In this document: piece after piece, positions 22,560 to 35,352 of the stretch
How positions within the stretch are numbered: position 1 is the first letter of the stretch
Layout: the number at the start of each line of letters is the position of its first letter
Source of the DNA: Siderastrea radians
Lineage: Eukaryota > Cnidaria > Anthozoa > Scleractinia > Rhizangiidae
NCBI GenBank assembly: GCA_964017195.1
Contig: OZ024892.1
Location: 19,708,889-19,772,888, forward strand
Reading direction: 5' to 3'
Length of the DNA: 64,000 nucleotides
Program-made: the position numbers and the translations under genes
Notes under the pieces: generated by a model
Databases searched by the model: none
What the model was told of the DNA's origin: nothing
Seen by the model: only the letters and a program-made list of their open reading frames with translations

Positions 22560-23095
22560 AATTCCGGCGATATGTTGACAATAATTCTTTCCAAGCCAGA
22601 ATTCTATCCTAATTCTGGAATTCCAGCAGTATTCGGGTCAGGAATTCCAGTGGAATTCCAGCTGGAGTTGTCCAGAATACCAGCGGTATGCCGGCAATAA
22701 TTCCAGCGGAATTCCGGCTGGAATACCAGCGGAATGCCGGGAATAATTCCGGCGGAATTCCGGCTGGAATTCCGGCTGGAATTTCAGTGGAATACCGGCG
22801 GAATTCCGGCAATAATTCCGGCGGAATTCCAGTGGAATACCAGCAGAAAGCCAGCAATAATTCCGGTGGAATTCCGGCTGGAATTCCAGTGGAATACTGG
22901 CGGAATGCCGGCAATAATCCGGCGGAATTCTGGCTGGAAATGTCCGGAATTCCAGGGGAATACCGGCGGAATGCCGGCAATAATTCCGGCGGATTCCAGC
23001 GGAATTCCGGCGGAATCTGCCTGACATCTACCTGGAATTCCGGGAAAGTCCGGACTGGAATTCCGGCGGGATTCCACCGGAATTCCGGGTCTGTT
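22560..23095. repeat. Right subterminal minisatellite (GGAATTCCGGCT-type words)
   Basis: More than 35 copies of an 11-12 bp word (GGAATTCCGGC, GGAATTCCAGT, GGAATACCGGC, GGAATGCCGGC) arranged in longer variable units punctuated by CCGGCAATAATTCC, which recurs about every 45-70 bp. The word contains the palindrome GGAATTCC. Overlapping ORFs of up to 206 codons on both strands are artefacts of the repeat. Confidence 0.9.
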
Positions 23096-23106
23096 TTTAC
23101 TAGGGG

Positions 23107-23820
23107 ATCTGGGATAATAAAACACCAGATGCTACTTTTGCAGCTTCCGGTTACAAAGGGCATGTGCGACAGTTTACTCTCAGAGTGTGTGATGTGGCTT
23201 GCGTAAAAATAATATATAGATTTAGTCAAGCCTAAAAGTGGAGCTGCGAAGGAATAAACTAGTGTTGATCGTTTCTCAAAAATAGTCCTGAAACTCTTTG
23301 GTCTGAAATATATTTCGGGGCTTTGTTTGGCTCGTTCACTTTCGAAAAGTGTTTCTCAAAAAGCCTGAAAGTGTTCCGAATTATCCTCCAATATTTTGGG
23401 GATCTGTTCTGTAAAACCAAGCTCCAAAGATCATTCTAGAGGCTGAGCACAGCTTGATTATTTTACTCATGAGCCGTCTTACTTGGTGTTTGCAATGTTT
23501 CCATATCCTGTCATTAACTGTCAAGGCTTGTCAAATCCCCTTGGATTATTGGCTGTTCGCTTTAATGAACTTGAAATGGCGCTCATTTACAAAAACAAAA
23601 TAAAAATTATTCGACTGTTTAAATGGCTTATCGTCTTCGCGTTCGGATGTTAACAAATAACATGAACTTCCAAAAATATTAGTCTGGTCAAAAATTTATA
23701 CTGACATTTCATCGGCATTTTACTGGGATTACCCAAAAGAAAGGATCTGGGGAGCTTCGAAGCACTTGTAATAAACTTATCCAAGAAATGTCGCATAGGT
23801 TTTAGCAGCCGCGAAAAAAT
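23107..23820. other. Intergenic, nothing recognised
   Basis: No gene or clear repeat. Confidence 0.4.
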
Positions 23821-23829
23821 TCAAGCACT

Positions 23830-24320
23830 TTGAGGAACACACATTGCTTACCAGATAAAATGCTTTAATTAAACTCAAAACTGCTTCGCTTATAGTTACT
23901 TGAGTAACCCCCTTATATTTCGTTCCCTAACTTGAGACCATCGAGATTGAAAACAGACAAACACCATCCAAACATTCTTAACTCTGTGGCATAAGTTTTG
24001 AGGCTGCAAATTGTCTGAAATTCGAGCGCTTTTAGAAATGCACAGAACTGTTTGTGGAAGCTTTTCGGATATAATAGGTTTAAACCGACAACTGCTTCGC
24101 TTATAGTTTTTCAAATAACTGTTATATTTCATTCTCTAACTAGAGACCATCAAGATTCAAAACAAAGAAACACCAAACACGCTTTAATTAAATTATGCCG
24201 GCATAAGTTTTGTGGATGCGAAGTAAGCCAATATGAAGTTAGGCGCTTTGAGGAACGTGCAAAACTGTTTTTGGAAGCTTTTGGGATAAAATAGCTTTAA
24301 ACCAACAACTGCTTCGCTTA
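23830..24320. repeat. Tandem repeat, about 210-220 bp unit, two copies plus a partial
   Basis: The landmark AACTGCTTCGCTTATAG recurs at about 23879, 24088 and (altered) 24306. Each unit also shares GAGACCATC-AGATT-AAAAC, GGCATAAGTTTTG and AGCTTTT-GGATA-AATAG. Copies are about 75-80 percent alike. Confidence 0.8.
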
Positions 24321-24975
24321 AAAGATAATTACTATTGAAAACTTCTAGGACAAGAAAATCGACAGTTGCACAAAGAGATGGACCAGACAGTCAAAATTGA
24401 AAGGAAAGCTTGTGCAGTTGTCTTGCGGCTGTGCCTAGACCTACTGTTATGAATAAACAAACACAAAATAATGGACAGAGAAATCATTTTTGAAAACAGT
24501 GGATTCGAAAACCCGTAAGTTTATGCTTAAATGCAATTCGCGTTACACTTCCAAAATCGTAGGTCGGCCCACGCAAGTGAAATCGGCTGAGCATGGCAAA
24601 ATATTCAAGAATCTGCCACAAATCTGAGCGCGTTTTGTAATAATTTTTTAAAGTCAAAAGTAAATGACACATTTCTAATGGCATAAATCAAATTTCCATT
24701 TCAAAACGTAATTTCTTTCACCATAATACTCGAAATCATGTACCTTAGACCCTTTAAAAACTTCACTTACTCGGTTGTGTTTCAGAGCAGGGCAAACTCT
24801 CCGCCGTGAAGAAAACAAAGCGATGAAGTCCTTTGAAGGCAGCTTTCATAACTTGAACTTTTCGCCTTCTACTACCAGTATTCTTTTGAACTTTTTCTTT
24901 CCATTTATAGATATTAGATGTTTTTTTTGTCAAGTATAAAACTTCAGTACTCTCGAGCAATCGTTAAATGCTAAA
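24321..24975. other. Intergenic, nothing recognised
   Basis: No coding pattern or repeat recognised. Confidence 0.4.
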
Positions 24976-25320
24976 GAAACTTAAGCTTTTAAAGAAACCT
25001 CTTTTTCAAAAGCGACGATGGTCATGTGATTTCCCGCCAAGAAAAACGCCGGTTGCCCAAAAGCACAGCGCGATTTCCCGCCAAGAAAAGATGGCATTCT
25101 CTACCCCCGTCGGGTTGTCTTGGGAGTCCCCTCGCCTTCCCACAGAGTCTGTGCGGACGGACGGACGTACGGATGTACAGACGTACGGACGGACGGTCAC
25201 GTGACTATTACGTCACAACCAAAATTTCTCGGATTGATAGGTTACCAAATTTCCTTAGCAGTGGAGCTCCGCTGGCGGGCTTTGCCTGCAAACTCCGCTA
25301 AAAGGGCATGAAATGTTACG
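24976..25320. repeat. Repeat block with ACGG microsatellite core
   Basis: TTTCCCGCCAAGAAAA occurs twice (25029 and 25075), followed by a CGGACGGACGTACGG-type tetranucleotide tract (about 25151-25196) that ends in TCACGTGA. The arrangement looks like a dispersed non-autonomous repeat. ORFs across it in several frames are chance products. Confidence 0.5.
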
Positions 25321-26346
25321 TCCCCTTTATTTTGGTGCCTTTGTCATTCACACGAGACTCGCATGAAAATGAACATGTTCTTCGCTTACAGTCTTGCGAA
25401 AATTTCCGCACCGCCTTCTACAGATTTGTTTCACTTCGCATTAGAAAATTCAGTTCAGGAATCGGACCTTTAGTAAAAAGAAGGCCAAATCAATCCGCTG
25501 AAGACTGTTGTTCTTGAGGTTAAAGATACTGTTTGTATACTGCCAGCCAAACTTGGAAAATCTCTCATGGTCTCAGTGACTAGCTGCTTCCATACGTTTG
25601 TCACTGTGTCTGTGCTTCTAGCAACAGTGGTGAAGAAAAAAAACACTTTTTTATAGTTGCCACTAATTTAAAACTCTTGATGGAAGAGCAAATTGTGTCA
25701 CTAATTTAAAACTCTTTGATGGAAGAGCAAATATCAAGCATGAAAGTTTTCAAGGATACTGAAAACGTAGCCATTGTGAGGAAAGTTTGAGCACAGCCGC
25801 AAATTTTATTTCACCTCTTAATTACGTCCCTTTTCAAGAACATCATGAAAGAAAGTGATAGCCACGAAAGAGGTTCATTAAGTAGTTGAATAGTGTGAAG
25901 AACCTTTTTGTGTTCTGTAAGCTCACTAATTTGGGAAGTCTAATTGAGCAAGAAATCAAATTAACCTTGATGTTGACGTGCAGTATATTGCAACAAACGA
26001 CACATATGCATCAAAATTAGCTACTCTATAGAGAGGGTGGTAAATTGGGGGTATAGATCACGTTTCACGAAAAATAAATCGGCCCTTTCACAATTCACGA
26101 AAAATAATGGAATTTCACGCTTCACGAAAAAAAAGTTTTTTCTGACATAACATACCGTTACATTTTGAAAAGTTACATCCAAAGCAAAGCCTTGTTTGAG
26201 GTTTTCACTATCCGTCTGCTTCGCGTTCTGGGCGCTTCAAAAAGGAAACCAAGCTCTGAGTTCTGTGTATGATGAACTGCACGTCCTTCCTCCACTACAA
26301 AATCATCAGCATCGCTGTCGGATGAGTCGTCATCGTATGCAGATTG
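25321..26346. other. Non-coding; small tandem duplication and CACGAAAAATAA words
   Basis: A 37-38 bp unit (CACTAATTTAAAACTC-TTGATGGAAGAGCAAAT) is duplicated in tandem at about 25660-25735. Near 26060-26140 CACGAAAAA words repeat three times. No gene seen. Confidence 0.5.
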
Positions 26347-29192
26347 CTAATCGTCTCCTGGGTCCCTCAATGTAGATGTGCCTTCTCTTCCCTCGTCCTC
26401 GGATAATCCAGGTTGTTCTTCGAATTCTAACTGTTCTCCTTGATGAGTAGCGGTCTGATACATATTTAGAGGAAGAGTTCCAGCTTTATACTTGGTGGTT
26501 TCTTGTCGGACGGTGCGTTGTCTAACGCACTTACCGTGTGTGTTTGCCCAGTTTCTCATCAGATCTTGGTTGGCTGAACTCATGAAAGGGAGGCTTTGTT
26601 GCGACATTCTTGGAAAATCTTGAAGATGAATTTGTGTTGAGGGCACAGAATAATATGATGTCGTCTGTGTAAAGTAAAAAGCTGACCACTGCGTCGTTCG
26701 TTTCGCTGATTTGAGAGCTGTGCTCCCAAAATCCCTGGCGTAGTACAATTGCATAAATGTTGGATGTTTAAAATGGGAAACTGCGTGGAGGTTCTCGACT
26801 TTCATGGTGAGGGGAGCTTCAGGGTTAAGGGTAAGTTCTGGATTGATCTTTGTGATGTTGCTTTGTAACCGTGCCAGTCCTTTATTAATCATGTGGACTG
26901 ACTTGACTGTCTTGCTTGCAACAGTTCCTTCAGGTCCATTGGTCTGCCTGTTGCGGTCCAGTAATGTCTGTGCAGATTGAATGGTGCCTTGAAGGTACCC
27001 AGACACGGTTTTCATCATCTCTCCAGCTTCTTGCAGTGTTGAGGTGTGAGTTCGCTTGTGCTTGTGGTGCACGGAGAAGGCATGATACAGTTGCCCAAGA
27101 TTTTCCAAAAACTTGACTGCACATCCAACATCTGTTATTAACTTTACAGCTCCAACCTGTGCATCAGTGACAAAAATGTTCTTTCCATTCTCCACGCAAA
27201 TACCCATAGGCTGGGAAAATGATGCCCGAGTGCCATCACTGTTGCCTTCCTCACCTGTGCCTGCAATGATTTCAACACCCCATTTGAAGAAACCTTTATC
27301 TGTCTGCTTCCCATATCTGCAAAGACAATCTCTCCCTGATCCCCAAACGGAGCAATGCTTCGTACGTCTTTACAAGGTGGAGTGCTGTTTGAAAGTAGAA
27401 CGGTCTGTTCTCGTGTTGTCATGTCAATCTTAGCTATCCCTTTGTCACACGAAATGACAAGTGTTTGATTAGAAATACACATGGCATACACGGACTTGCA
27501 GTTGTTGGAATATTGGCAAAAATCCTTGACAGCGCCAATGATTCCAATACCGTCCAGTGTAAGCTCCACGAGAAACAAGCGAGACACACTGTTCGATGCC
27601 ACTGCTATCATGCCATCACTTACAAGACAAATGCTGTCTGCAGCCACCTTGTCCATGTTTACGGCAGTAGATACTTTCCCTGACTTTTCATAGTCCCTCT
27701 TTAGTTGTGCAAGAGAAGCTTGAAGTCGTTCTCTAAGCTCCGGAATGGTACCATCATGTGGCAGTCCTCTGCTAGCCAGTGCATCCTGAAGTGACTTTTT
27801 TGTCTTCAGTGTAGAGGGCGTTACAGTGATTTTTTGCTCTACTTCTACAACAGTGAAAGCGTTTTTCCCTTTTTCAACCACTAAGGCAACACCTTTGCTT
27901 TTTAAATATAACATGATCTTTGCATCTCGCAAGCCAGATTTCATCACACTAACGCGAACTGGATTGTGCAGGTCTGCTAAACACAACTTTGTCTCCTTCT
28001 TCAAGGGGGAGTAGTCCAAAAAGAAAAATTTTCCATTCGGTCCAAGGCAAATGCAGATGGGATGTAGATATAGCCCAGCTTTGTTGCTGTCAATTGGCCG
28101 AAATTTGTCCGGTATCAAGGTGTAAACAACACTTTTCGCAGAAGACAAAACCTTTAATACAGCTCAGCTGCATAGCCGTAAAACTTGTTCTACAGCCATT
28201 CTATCTTTGTTTTGCACGTCTTCTTTGGTTAAAAGTTTTCGAAGTTGTGACTTTATGGCCGGGTCACTGTCCTCTCGAAGCGTATGGACAACCGCTAAGG
28301 AGAGGTGACTGTTGTCAAGCAGACAAAACCAATTGCTAAAACTACATTTCCAACTTTTTCGTACATGCACTGCTTCTGGCAGATAAACACATAACTCCTG
28401 CAAAGGATCTACCAACCCATTTCTCTGAAGTTGCTCCAGTAACTCCATGGCTTGTTTGTTTCCCTTCTCACAGTCAGACGAAAGGGCAAGGATGGCAAGG
28501 TGAACACATTGAATCTTGTTCTCTAAGCAGTGATTACAAGCTCGTAGGGCAGGAGAGTGACTGACTTGGCCGTTTTTTTAGAACTCATCGCAGGCTTGCT
28601 TTTGCTCCCAACAGGTTTCACATTTCTTGTTGCAGATGGTTTCGTTGCATTGAGAATTGAGTTCAACGGATTTAGTTTTCTCCAAGCAGGCCTTGCATGA
28701 CTGCAAAGCATCGATTTGCTTAGTAAACATATTTAGCATGTCCTGTCCACTCTTCCCCGTCTTTGTGAGATATTCAACAGCTACTGGCATACTGACAGTA
28801 TCACAAAGCGTAGTTAAGAATGAAACGTTTGCCTCCGTGATAACGTTTTTCTTAAGAAACTCTCGACTAGGAGAGGGATTACTTTTTACAAATTGAATAT
28901 CAACCTTTGGCTACAAGCCGACATTGTACTTTAGGGCTTCGTCAAACAATATTCCGGGCTGTAATGCTGTCCCATCGTTTTGCATAGCAGCACCAATAAC
29001 TTTGGCCATGGGCGTATCAATTACAGGAACTACTTCCTTTGAGCCCCCTGTTGCAAATGCGAGAAAACCTAGGTGCATGTCCTTTAAAACACCGCTTGCA
29101 TTATTATAACCACCTTTCATTTTCTGCCTTGTGGGCTTTGATGGTCCACCAAGGTTTGGTTTTGCGTCCTTGGGATCCTTGGCAATATACCG
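26347..29192 (-). pseudogene. Large Cys-rich / SAP-like / NHL-like protein pseudogene
   Basis: One minus-strand frame runs from 29192 to about 27280 with only three stops: TAG at 28911-28913, TAA at 28578-28580 and TGA at 28164-28166. A one-base shift at the G4 tract (27278-27281) then leads into the frame that ends at 26347. Visible parts in order: 'NASGVLKDMHLGFLAF' near the start, a Cys-rich region (C-x2-C, C-x3-C-x2-C, C-x2-C types, 28700-28500), a SAP-like helix pair ('SLQDALASRGLPHDGTIPEL'), then NHL-like propeller strands ('PMGICVENGKNIFVTDAQVG') and an acidic C-terminus ('EEQPGLSEDEGRE'). Together over 900 codons. I do not know its function; a TRIM/NHL-like scaffold is one guess, a transposon-borne gene another. 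Confidence 0.6.
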
Positions 29193-29672
29193 TCATAAAT
29201 TGCAGATACACGTGTGCTCAAAACAAGTGAAAATGCTGTATGGGGAAATTTATCATGCATTCTGTCCTGGTGCTGGTACTGAAAGCAGTGTCAAAGGCCT
29301 CAATTTGTAAATAATTATTGTGATAGTGATGATGATGATGATAAAAATGATGAAGATGATGTCACAATCATAGTTAATGAACGATAATGACAATTACAGT
29401 TAGTAAGTATTAAGTACTGGACCCATATAACCGTCTTCAAACGTGGTACATGTGGGTGGTCTCAGTATACGGTGGGTGTTTAAGTAGCACTCTTTCATCC
29501 ACCTTCTATCCCAAAGACTCTTAGCATATTGGGGGTAGCTAATTTCCTTTGTTAGAGCAAAAATGTGCCTCCACGGTGGCTTCATTGATGAGGCGAAGTC
29601 ACACAGGCAACTGACAGTCAGAGTTCCTTTAGTAGCATTTATACTGTATGCACCAGCAGTAGATGTTGTAGT
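29193..29672. other. Non-coding; ATG trinucleotide tract
   Basis: Contains a GATGAT microsatellite at about 29320-29362. A minus-strand ORF at 29400-29585 has no recognised domain. Confidence 0.4.
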
Positions 29673-29993
29673 TCAAACTTGCCTAACTTTATTTGACAGA
29701 GACAGTTGATTTGTGATGTGCTTGAATGCAAAGGGTGTCAAATAATCAAAGTAACCATGTTCAACAGGCCCAGGGTCATGGAGGCTGACTGGTCTCTTCT
29801 GGAAGATGGCTGTTGCCCGGTGATTTCTCTCCATCCACAATAACAATAAGCATGTTTGCAGATGTTCTTGAAATTCCAGAAGCTTGGAATGTCTGGAGAC
29901 AACATCTTTGAATTTCCGATTGATGCTCTCCAGGCGATTGTTGGTAGAATTTGAAACGTTATAGTGGGGCGGATATGTGCTGGAATTGTTCAC
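29673..29993 (-). pseudogene. MULE/ZSWIM-like transposase C-terminal fragment
   Basis: The minus strand reads 'YNVSNSTNNRLESINRKFKD', 'LLLWMERNHRATAIFQKRPV' and 'YLTPFAFKHITNQLSLSNKV'. The N-N-R-L-E-x-I-N-x-K-x-K motif and the following text resemble the region after the DDE domain in ZSWIM1/3-like, Mutator-related proteins. Nothing upstream restores the catalytic domain, and no SWIM zinc finger (CxC...CxH) is seen downstream. It differs from the MULE remnant at 31.6-34 kb. Whether it is a transposon or a gene fragment cannot be decided here. Confidence 0.5.
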
Positions 29994-31645
29994 TTTCTGT
30001 TAGAAGCACGAAATTTGGTAGAAGATAGTTTTTAACATGTTGATGGATATCTGATATAGTGCCACTGCGAAAATTTGACGTGAGCTTAGTTAAGAGGGTG
30101 TTTTAAAATAGCCGCCATCTTGAACCGAATTGTAAGTTAATAGAAAAGCCCTAACTATTTAGGTGTTTGCCTTGAATACGGTCCTGAGGCAGGAAGAAGA
30201 ATCTCGTTCTAGTTCATAAACAATTCTGCTGTAATTTTGAGCCACAGAACACAAGACTGAGACAAATACATAGAATATTCAAAATGGCCACGATTTTAAA
30301 CCGGAAGTGAAGGTTTAGCACATGGTGAACGTTAATCTTATTAGCAAGTACTTTTCCAGATAATAAATGTATGCTTCTGAAATTAAATTATTGTAAACAC
30401 TAAGGCCAACAAAGTACCTACTAAAATCATTTTTGTTGATCTTAGAAGATCCAAAAAGACGATTTAAGTCTTTTAAGGTCGGCAGTTATTTGTTTTTGCA
30501 CCCGACGCCCACAAACTTAGGCAATAATTTGCTCCTTTTTAGGGCGATTTGAATGGAATTTCGTTATTTGCATTTTTCTCTAAACTAAAAGGATATTTTG
30601 CCAAAGAAAGTATCCAGTGATTTTAGTTATACTCTAACCTATCTAACATTAAAATAAGAAAGAACTCGAATTTTCCACCCTTGCTGCGTTATGTTTGATT
30701 TTTACAGACAAGCACTCTTCATTAGAGTTAACAATGAGACAAAATTATTTTGTATATGGACTGATGATGAGATACATGGGCAGTTATTGGTGATGATGCA
30801 GAGCCCTGCAAGCCCTTGTAAAAGGACAAAAACCCAATCGGACAAGCCCTATGAATATCTGAGGTTGTCAAATATTTTGTACCAAAGATTGCAAAAATCC
30901 TCTCATCTTGCAATGATCTAAAGAGCCCTTCGCCTCTAAAGAGCTTGGGAAGTTTGATTAAACTACAGAATGAATGCAACAACAAGTTCCAGCTCCATTC
31001 CTCGGTTCTAAGAGTGTAATTATCAAGAATTTATGCACCATCGTAAACCGCATAAATAATTTAGAACTGGCTGTTTGAAACTGACACCGTCTGTGAACAA
31101 TGCAATTACAAACATGTTTTAAAAAACACGTTGCATTTAAACATGTTTGTTGTAAACATGCTTCGGTGCTTGTGTGAACGCAGCTACAGAAACTCGGTCT
31201 GACGAATGCTTAATGCACAAAATGTCAACTTTAGAATGTCAACTCAGATGTCATCAAAATTTATACCGTAGCACTGAAGAGCTTTGAGAACTATCAAACT
31301 CGGAGAATGTAATTTGTATGTTAGATCACTTTCTATTTGGCTTCTTTTGTTTTTCTTTGTTTCTATTTTTGTATGATAGCGTTGTTGCAACTACGTGTAC
31401 TAAAAAACAATGAATTTATCAAGACTTCCGTACCGTCCACCCTGCACGTATAGTAACCTAGTTTTCTTTTTAAAGGAGCTACGTCACGGATAACGCAACT
31501 TGAAAAAGCTGGCAAGTTTTTTCAAGTCTGTCATTCGTAATCCGTCTTAATCTCCCTCAATCATAACCATCCTTGTTTAGTTTTGGTTAATTATTACTTC
31601 TTTGGTGTTTTTCTACCCTAGGAAACTATTATTTTGAGGTTTCCG
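29994..31645. other. Intergenic, nothing recognised
   Basis: AT-rich with no sustained coding frame. Small ORFs at 30691-30985 lack any recognisable motif. Confidence 0.45.
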
Positions 31646-33970
31646 TTAATGAGAAAATAATTCTGTCAGATCAGAAAAATAAATGAAAATGCAGTGACAT
31701 AGTTCCTTTAAAAGACCCCTGTGCGAATCCTTCAGCCTATGTTCAACTGAGCTGGTGTCCAGGTAGAGTGCTGGGTCGAAATAAAGAAACCTGGCTCTGA
31801 CGCATCCGCTATCCACACAGTAAAACTTCGTTGTGTATGTTGCAGACGGTACCTTGAGGCCTGGATTGTTCTTATCTGCGTACAGCCATTTTTCTTTATG
31901 AGATAGGGTAATGTCCAATGGTCTCACTAGTTGTCGGTGAGGAAACTCCTTGTCACATTGCCTGCAATCAGTGTCCTTATCTTCATGAGACAGGGAGCAT
32001 ACTTTCAGTGGCCGGTTGTTACGATGAATTTTAGTAAAGGGTTTGCTGGTTCCGAGGAGGAGTGGCTGCTTTCCTGTCTCTGTGGATGCCAAGCGTTCTT
32101 ATGCATCCTCCCTTTTTCCCTGCTGCATTTTTTGTTGACACAACTAGGCCAGTACGAGACTTTGTGTTCATTTTGACGACGACAAAGTCAACATGCTTTT
32201 TCAACAAACCAACAGTTTGTGCAACACAAAGACTGTGTTTGCATAACAAGGGCATGTGCATGTTTTACAGTGGGAAGACGCCGCAAGGAATTTTTCTCGG
32301 GTATGAGCTGAACTGCCCCCTTTACTATGGTCTCTATGAGGTCCTTAGTTCGGGTAGTATCAAAAAGTGGACTGATGTCGTCTTCAGGTAGCTCCTTGAA
32401 CTCCACACTTTCATGTAATTTTGGGAATGGCCTTGATTTGCACACTTTTTCGATATTTAACTCGTTTAACTTGTTGATGTAGTGAGCTGTTTTTGTTTGA
32501 GACCATTCGAACCATTCCTCTGGTGGGACCTCCAGCTAACGTGCAATATCTGAAAGTTCATATTCATCACTCAGCCTAGAAACTGCCTTGCTCAATTCCA
32601 ATTGTTGCTGGCGATCAACCTCTCCCCACACATCTCTATGAAATCCGACTTCGTGAAGTTGTCTTTACTCTCATCTTTTCTAGTGACCGCCTCCTTTTAC
32701 CTTATCATTTTGTTGTTGATGCTCTCCGCCATACCGGTGTGGCAATGCAGTGGCTTCCCGTTATAATCAGAGGGCATGCCTGCTTTTCTTCTTGACTTCA
32801 CAATCATTGATCTCTTCATCATTTTCTCGTTCATTGACAGGTATGCCCAGAATTGTGGATCTTTTCCTGTCATCCTTTCTCTTGTTCCTCTAGCTCCTAC
32901 TTTATTTCAGTTAGTCTTGACTTTAACTCCCTCTTGTTTTCAGCCTCAAGAAGGGAGACGAGATTTCTTCCAAATACACGTTCAATGAAGAAAGTTTGGT
33001 CTTGCTTTTTGTTTATTCCCACAGATTTTAATTTAGATTTGCAGTTTTCTCTGAAGTGGTTGAAGCACCTTAGGCCAGTATCCTTCGTCACTGTCTCTCC
33101 CAAAGCATTGCACAGAGCCTTTTCTCCATCTATGATATACCCACGACCATTTCTTGCCAACTCCGGACAGCTTGCACAAACAGCTCACGCAATTTTCCTA
33201 TAGACTGTCTTTGTCTAACTATGATGTAAAGTTGTCGGTCCGATAAACTCTGGTGCCTCGTTGGTTCTTTTAGACTTCATTAACAGGTGCTTGTAAGAAA
33301 AGGAGTTACTTCAAATTTTCCAAAGTTGAACGTGGGATCGACACACACGGGGTGACTTTGGATTTTCGAGGTACAAAAGCATGCAAGATCCTTGCTCATG
33401 TGGGGTTTGCCTTACACCCAAAGTTCTTCAGGGAGATCGTTATGCTCTATTACCAAAGGCTCGCCTTTACTCTTTGAATACGAATCAGCTATGTGGTACT
33501 GCAGTAAGAAGGTATTGTGCAAAATTTTACCAGCCTCGTCAGATAGAAAAAAATTGAACGACATAGCCCAAATGCATTAATTTTAGAATTGATGTTAATG
33601 TACATTTGGCTGGGGCTGGTTAGAGGGATCTTTTTCTTCTTCACAGTCTAAACATGCTCGTCATCTCCAATATCGAGAGTCCAATATATTCTAATGTGCA
33701 TAGCACATTAGAGTATACTCCATTTATATCGCCCTTTACGTCTTCCAGTGCTTAAGATTTCTTACATCAACCAGGAAGGTCAGTTTTTGTCTTACTCTAA
33801 GTGGCGTCCTTTTACATGTTCGTTTTCCCCTACGGCTTAACAGAACACGTGTTGCTTCTCTAACAGTGTACCGGTTCTTCTTTCCCTTTTCAAATATTGG
33901 GAGGTCTCAGTGATCATCGTATTCACCATCTTGTTCGGTAGTCGCAGGGCTCTCATCTTCCTGCAAAAAA
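31646..33970 (-). pseudogene. MULE-like transposase pseudogene
   Basis: Minus-strand fragments follow one another across 2.3 kb. 33970-33720 (just after a splice-acceptor-like TTTTTTGCAG) reads 'FEKGKKNRYTVREATRVLLS' and 'TPLRVRQKLTFLVDV'. 33480-33190 reads 'VCVDPTFNFGKFEVTPFL' and 'APEFIGPTTLHH'. 33160-32897 reads 'IIDGEKALCNALGETVTKDT' and 'LRCFNHFRENCKSKL', the DDE core with its conserved D-G-E. 32620-32200 reads 'LEVPPEEWFEWSQTKTAHYI' and 'LPEDDISPLF'. 32010-31700 has a Cys/His motif ('CRQCDKEFPHRQLV') and 'SHKEKWLYADKNNPGL'. The series matches my memory of MULE-type proteins in corals. Stops and frameshifts occur in each segment. Confidence 0.6.
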
Positions 33971-35352
33971 TAGCACTGAGAATGACATAAATTTGCATTC
34001 CTTTTGTATTGGAGAGGCCTGGTGGGAGTTAAAGCTGTCACTTCTGATCTATTTGCCGCCACACTTGGCAATGTGTAAGATTTTTAAATTTCAGTTGGAG
34101 CATTATTTAGTTAAGAATAGTGTATTAGGATGAGTATGCATTTATGGGAAACTCCCCACCTACCCCTCCCCTACCCCAACATTCTGCCCTAACTAATAAT
34201 GTGGTGTCAATGTCGGGTTTTTAAATACTTGGCTGGTTCCACAAAATGGCGAGTTAGCCGCCATTACAGTGTGTGGAAATTTAAATTTTGGTTATTGAAG
34301 ACAATATGACGTTAGCCATTCGGAAAAATAAAATAATTATTGCACAGGCTGTAGCGAATTTCTGTCCAGGCAGAATAGTTTTATGCCTATTTTGTATTTT
34401 TACCAGGCTGTGAAACAATTTATTATAAACATAAGATTCTAGCGAATATACATATTCTTATTGAAAAGCTATATCTTTGTCACCCTCCGATGCTGCAAAG
34501 ACATAAAATTTAATTTTTTATTTCTTAAATAACAAATCCTTCATAATTTACAAATCTTGTTGGTCAAGATGACTGGGTGTTGGTCTCGTTTTTTTCCTTT
34601 CTTTTTCTTTTTTTTGTTTTTATGGACTTCGACTTTATTAGGTTCAATAAAGAAAGCTCGGTCAATATCCTTGGTAAAAAATTTCTTGGTAGGAGAAAAG
34701 GAAATTGTTACCAGATTTTGTTGAGGCAGGGCTACTGGTGTCACTTTCTTCCACTGGATTCGTCACAGTCATAAAGACAAACTGTTGAAAAGAGGGAACG
34801 TTAATGCTAGGTAATGCTTAAAAGGGGGGCCTGCCAGTTTCAATCTTTGGCAGCGTGATATCTGCATGCTTTTAAAATGATAAGCGGGCTTGTAAGCTGA
34901 TGTAATGGTTCCTTGGTGAACGTAGGAGCTTACCAGGTTGGTTACGTGACCAATGACATGACACGCCTCTCCGCTAGGTTCTATATTACTGCTTGTACAA
35001 GTGATACGATGTTTGTGCATGGTTAACGTTTTCCTATATTGTTATTTTAATTGATGTGACAGCATCTCGTTGATTGTCCAGAGGCAGAACTGACACCACT
35101 GTTTGTTGCTGGCCATTTTTTACCTGTAAGCCAGGATGCACAAGTTGAAAAAATGTTTAATATAGCATCATACAGGTACATGAATTGATACAGGCTTTAA
35201 GACTGCAAATTTTCGTATTTCCAGTAGGGGAAGCAATCTAGTCTGCCGACTTCAATTTGGACCGAGTCAACATAAGGAATGTTTAATGTAATTACTAAGT
35301 TTTTTTGACCCTACAGGCGAAATATGACTCCTATAGGCACTTAACAGAAACT
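33971..35352. other. Intergenic, nothing recognised
   Basis: AT-rich. A pyrimidine-rich tract lies at about 34588-34622. No gene or terminal repeat recognised. Confidence 0.45.

Larger units (their letters stand above)
19397..23106. mobile_element. 3.7-kb unit with inverted ends and GGAATTCC subterminal repeats
   Basis: The left end reads CCCCTAGTAAAAATAGGCCC-GGAATTC and the right end, read inward, CCCCTAGTAAAAACAGACCC-GGAATTC. Both are followed inward by arrays rich in GGAATTCC-like words (about 290 bp on the left, 540 bp on the right). The core has no recognised gene and holds another inverted-end block at about 21370-22410. A large non-autonomous DNA transposon is the simplest reading, but no clear target duplication was found. 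Confidence 0.6.

Noticed and set aside
22609..23229. ORFs of 206 and 172 codons on both strands of the GGAATTCC minisatellite
   Set aside because: Peptides are pure echo of the repeat (RNSAGIP-like on both strands). Low complexity explains the lack of stops.
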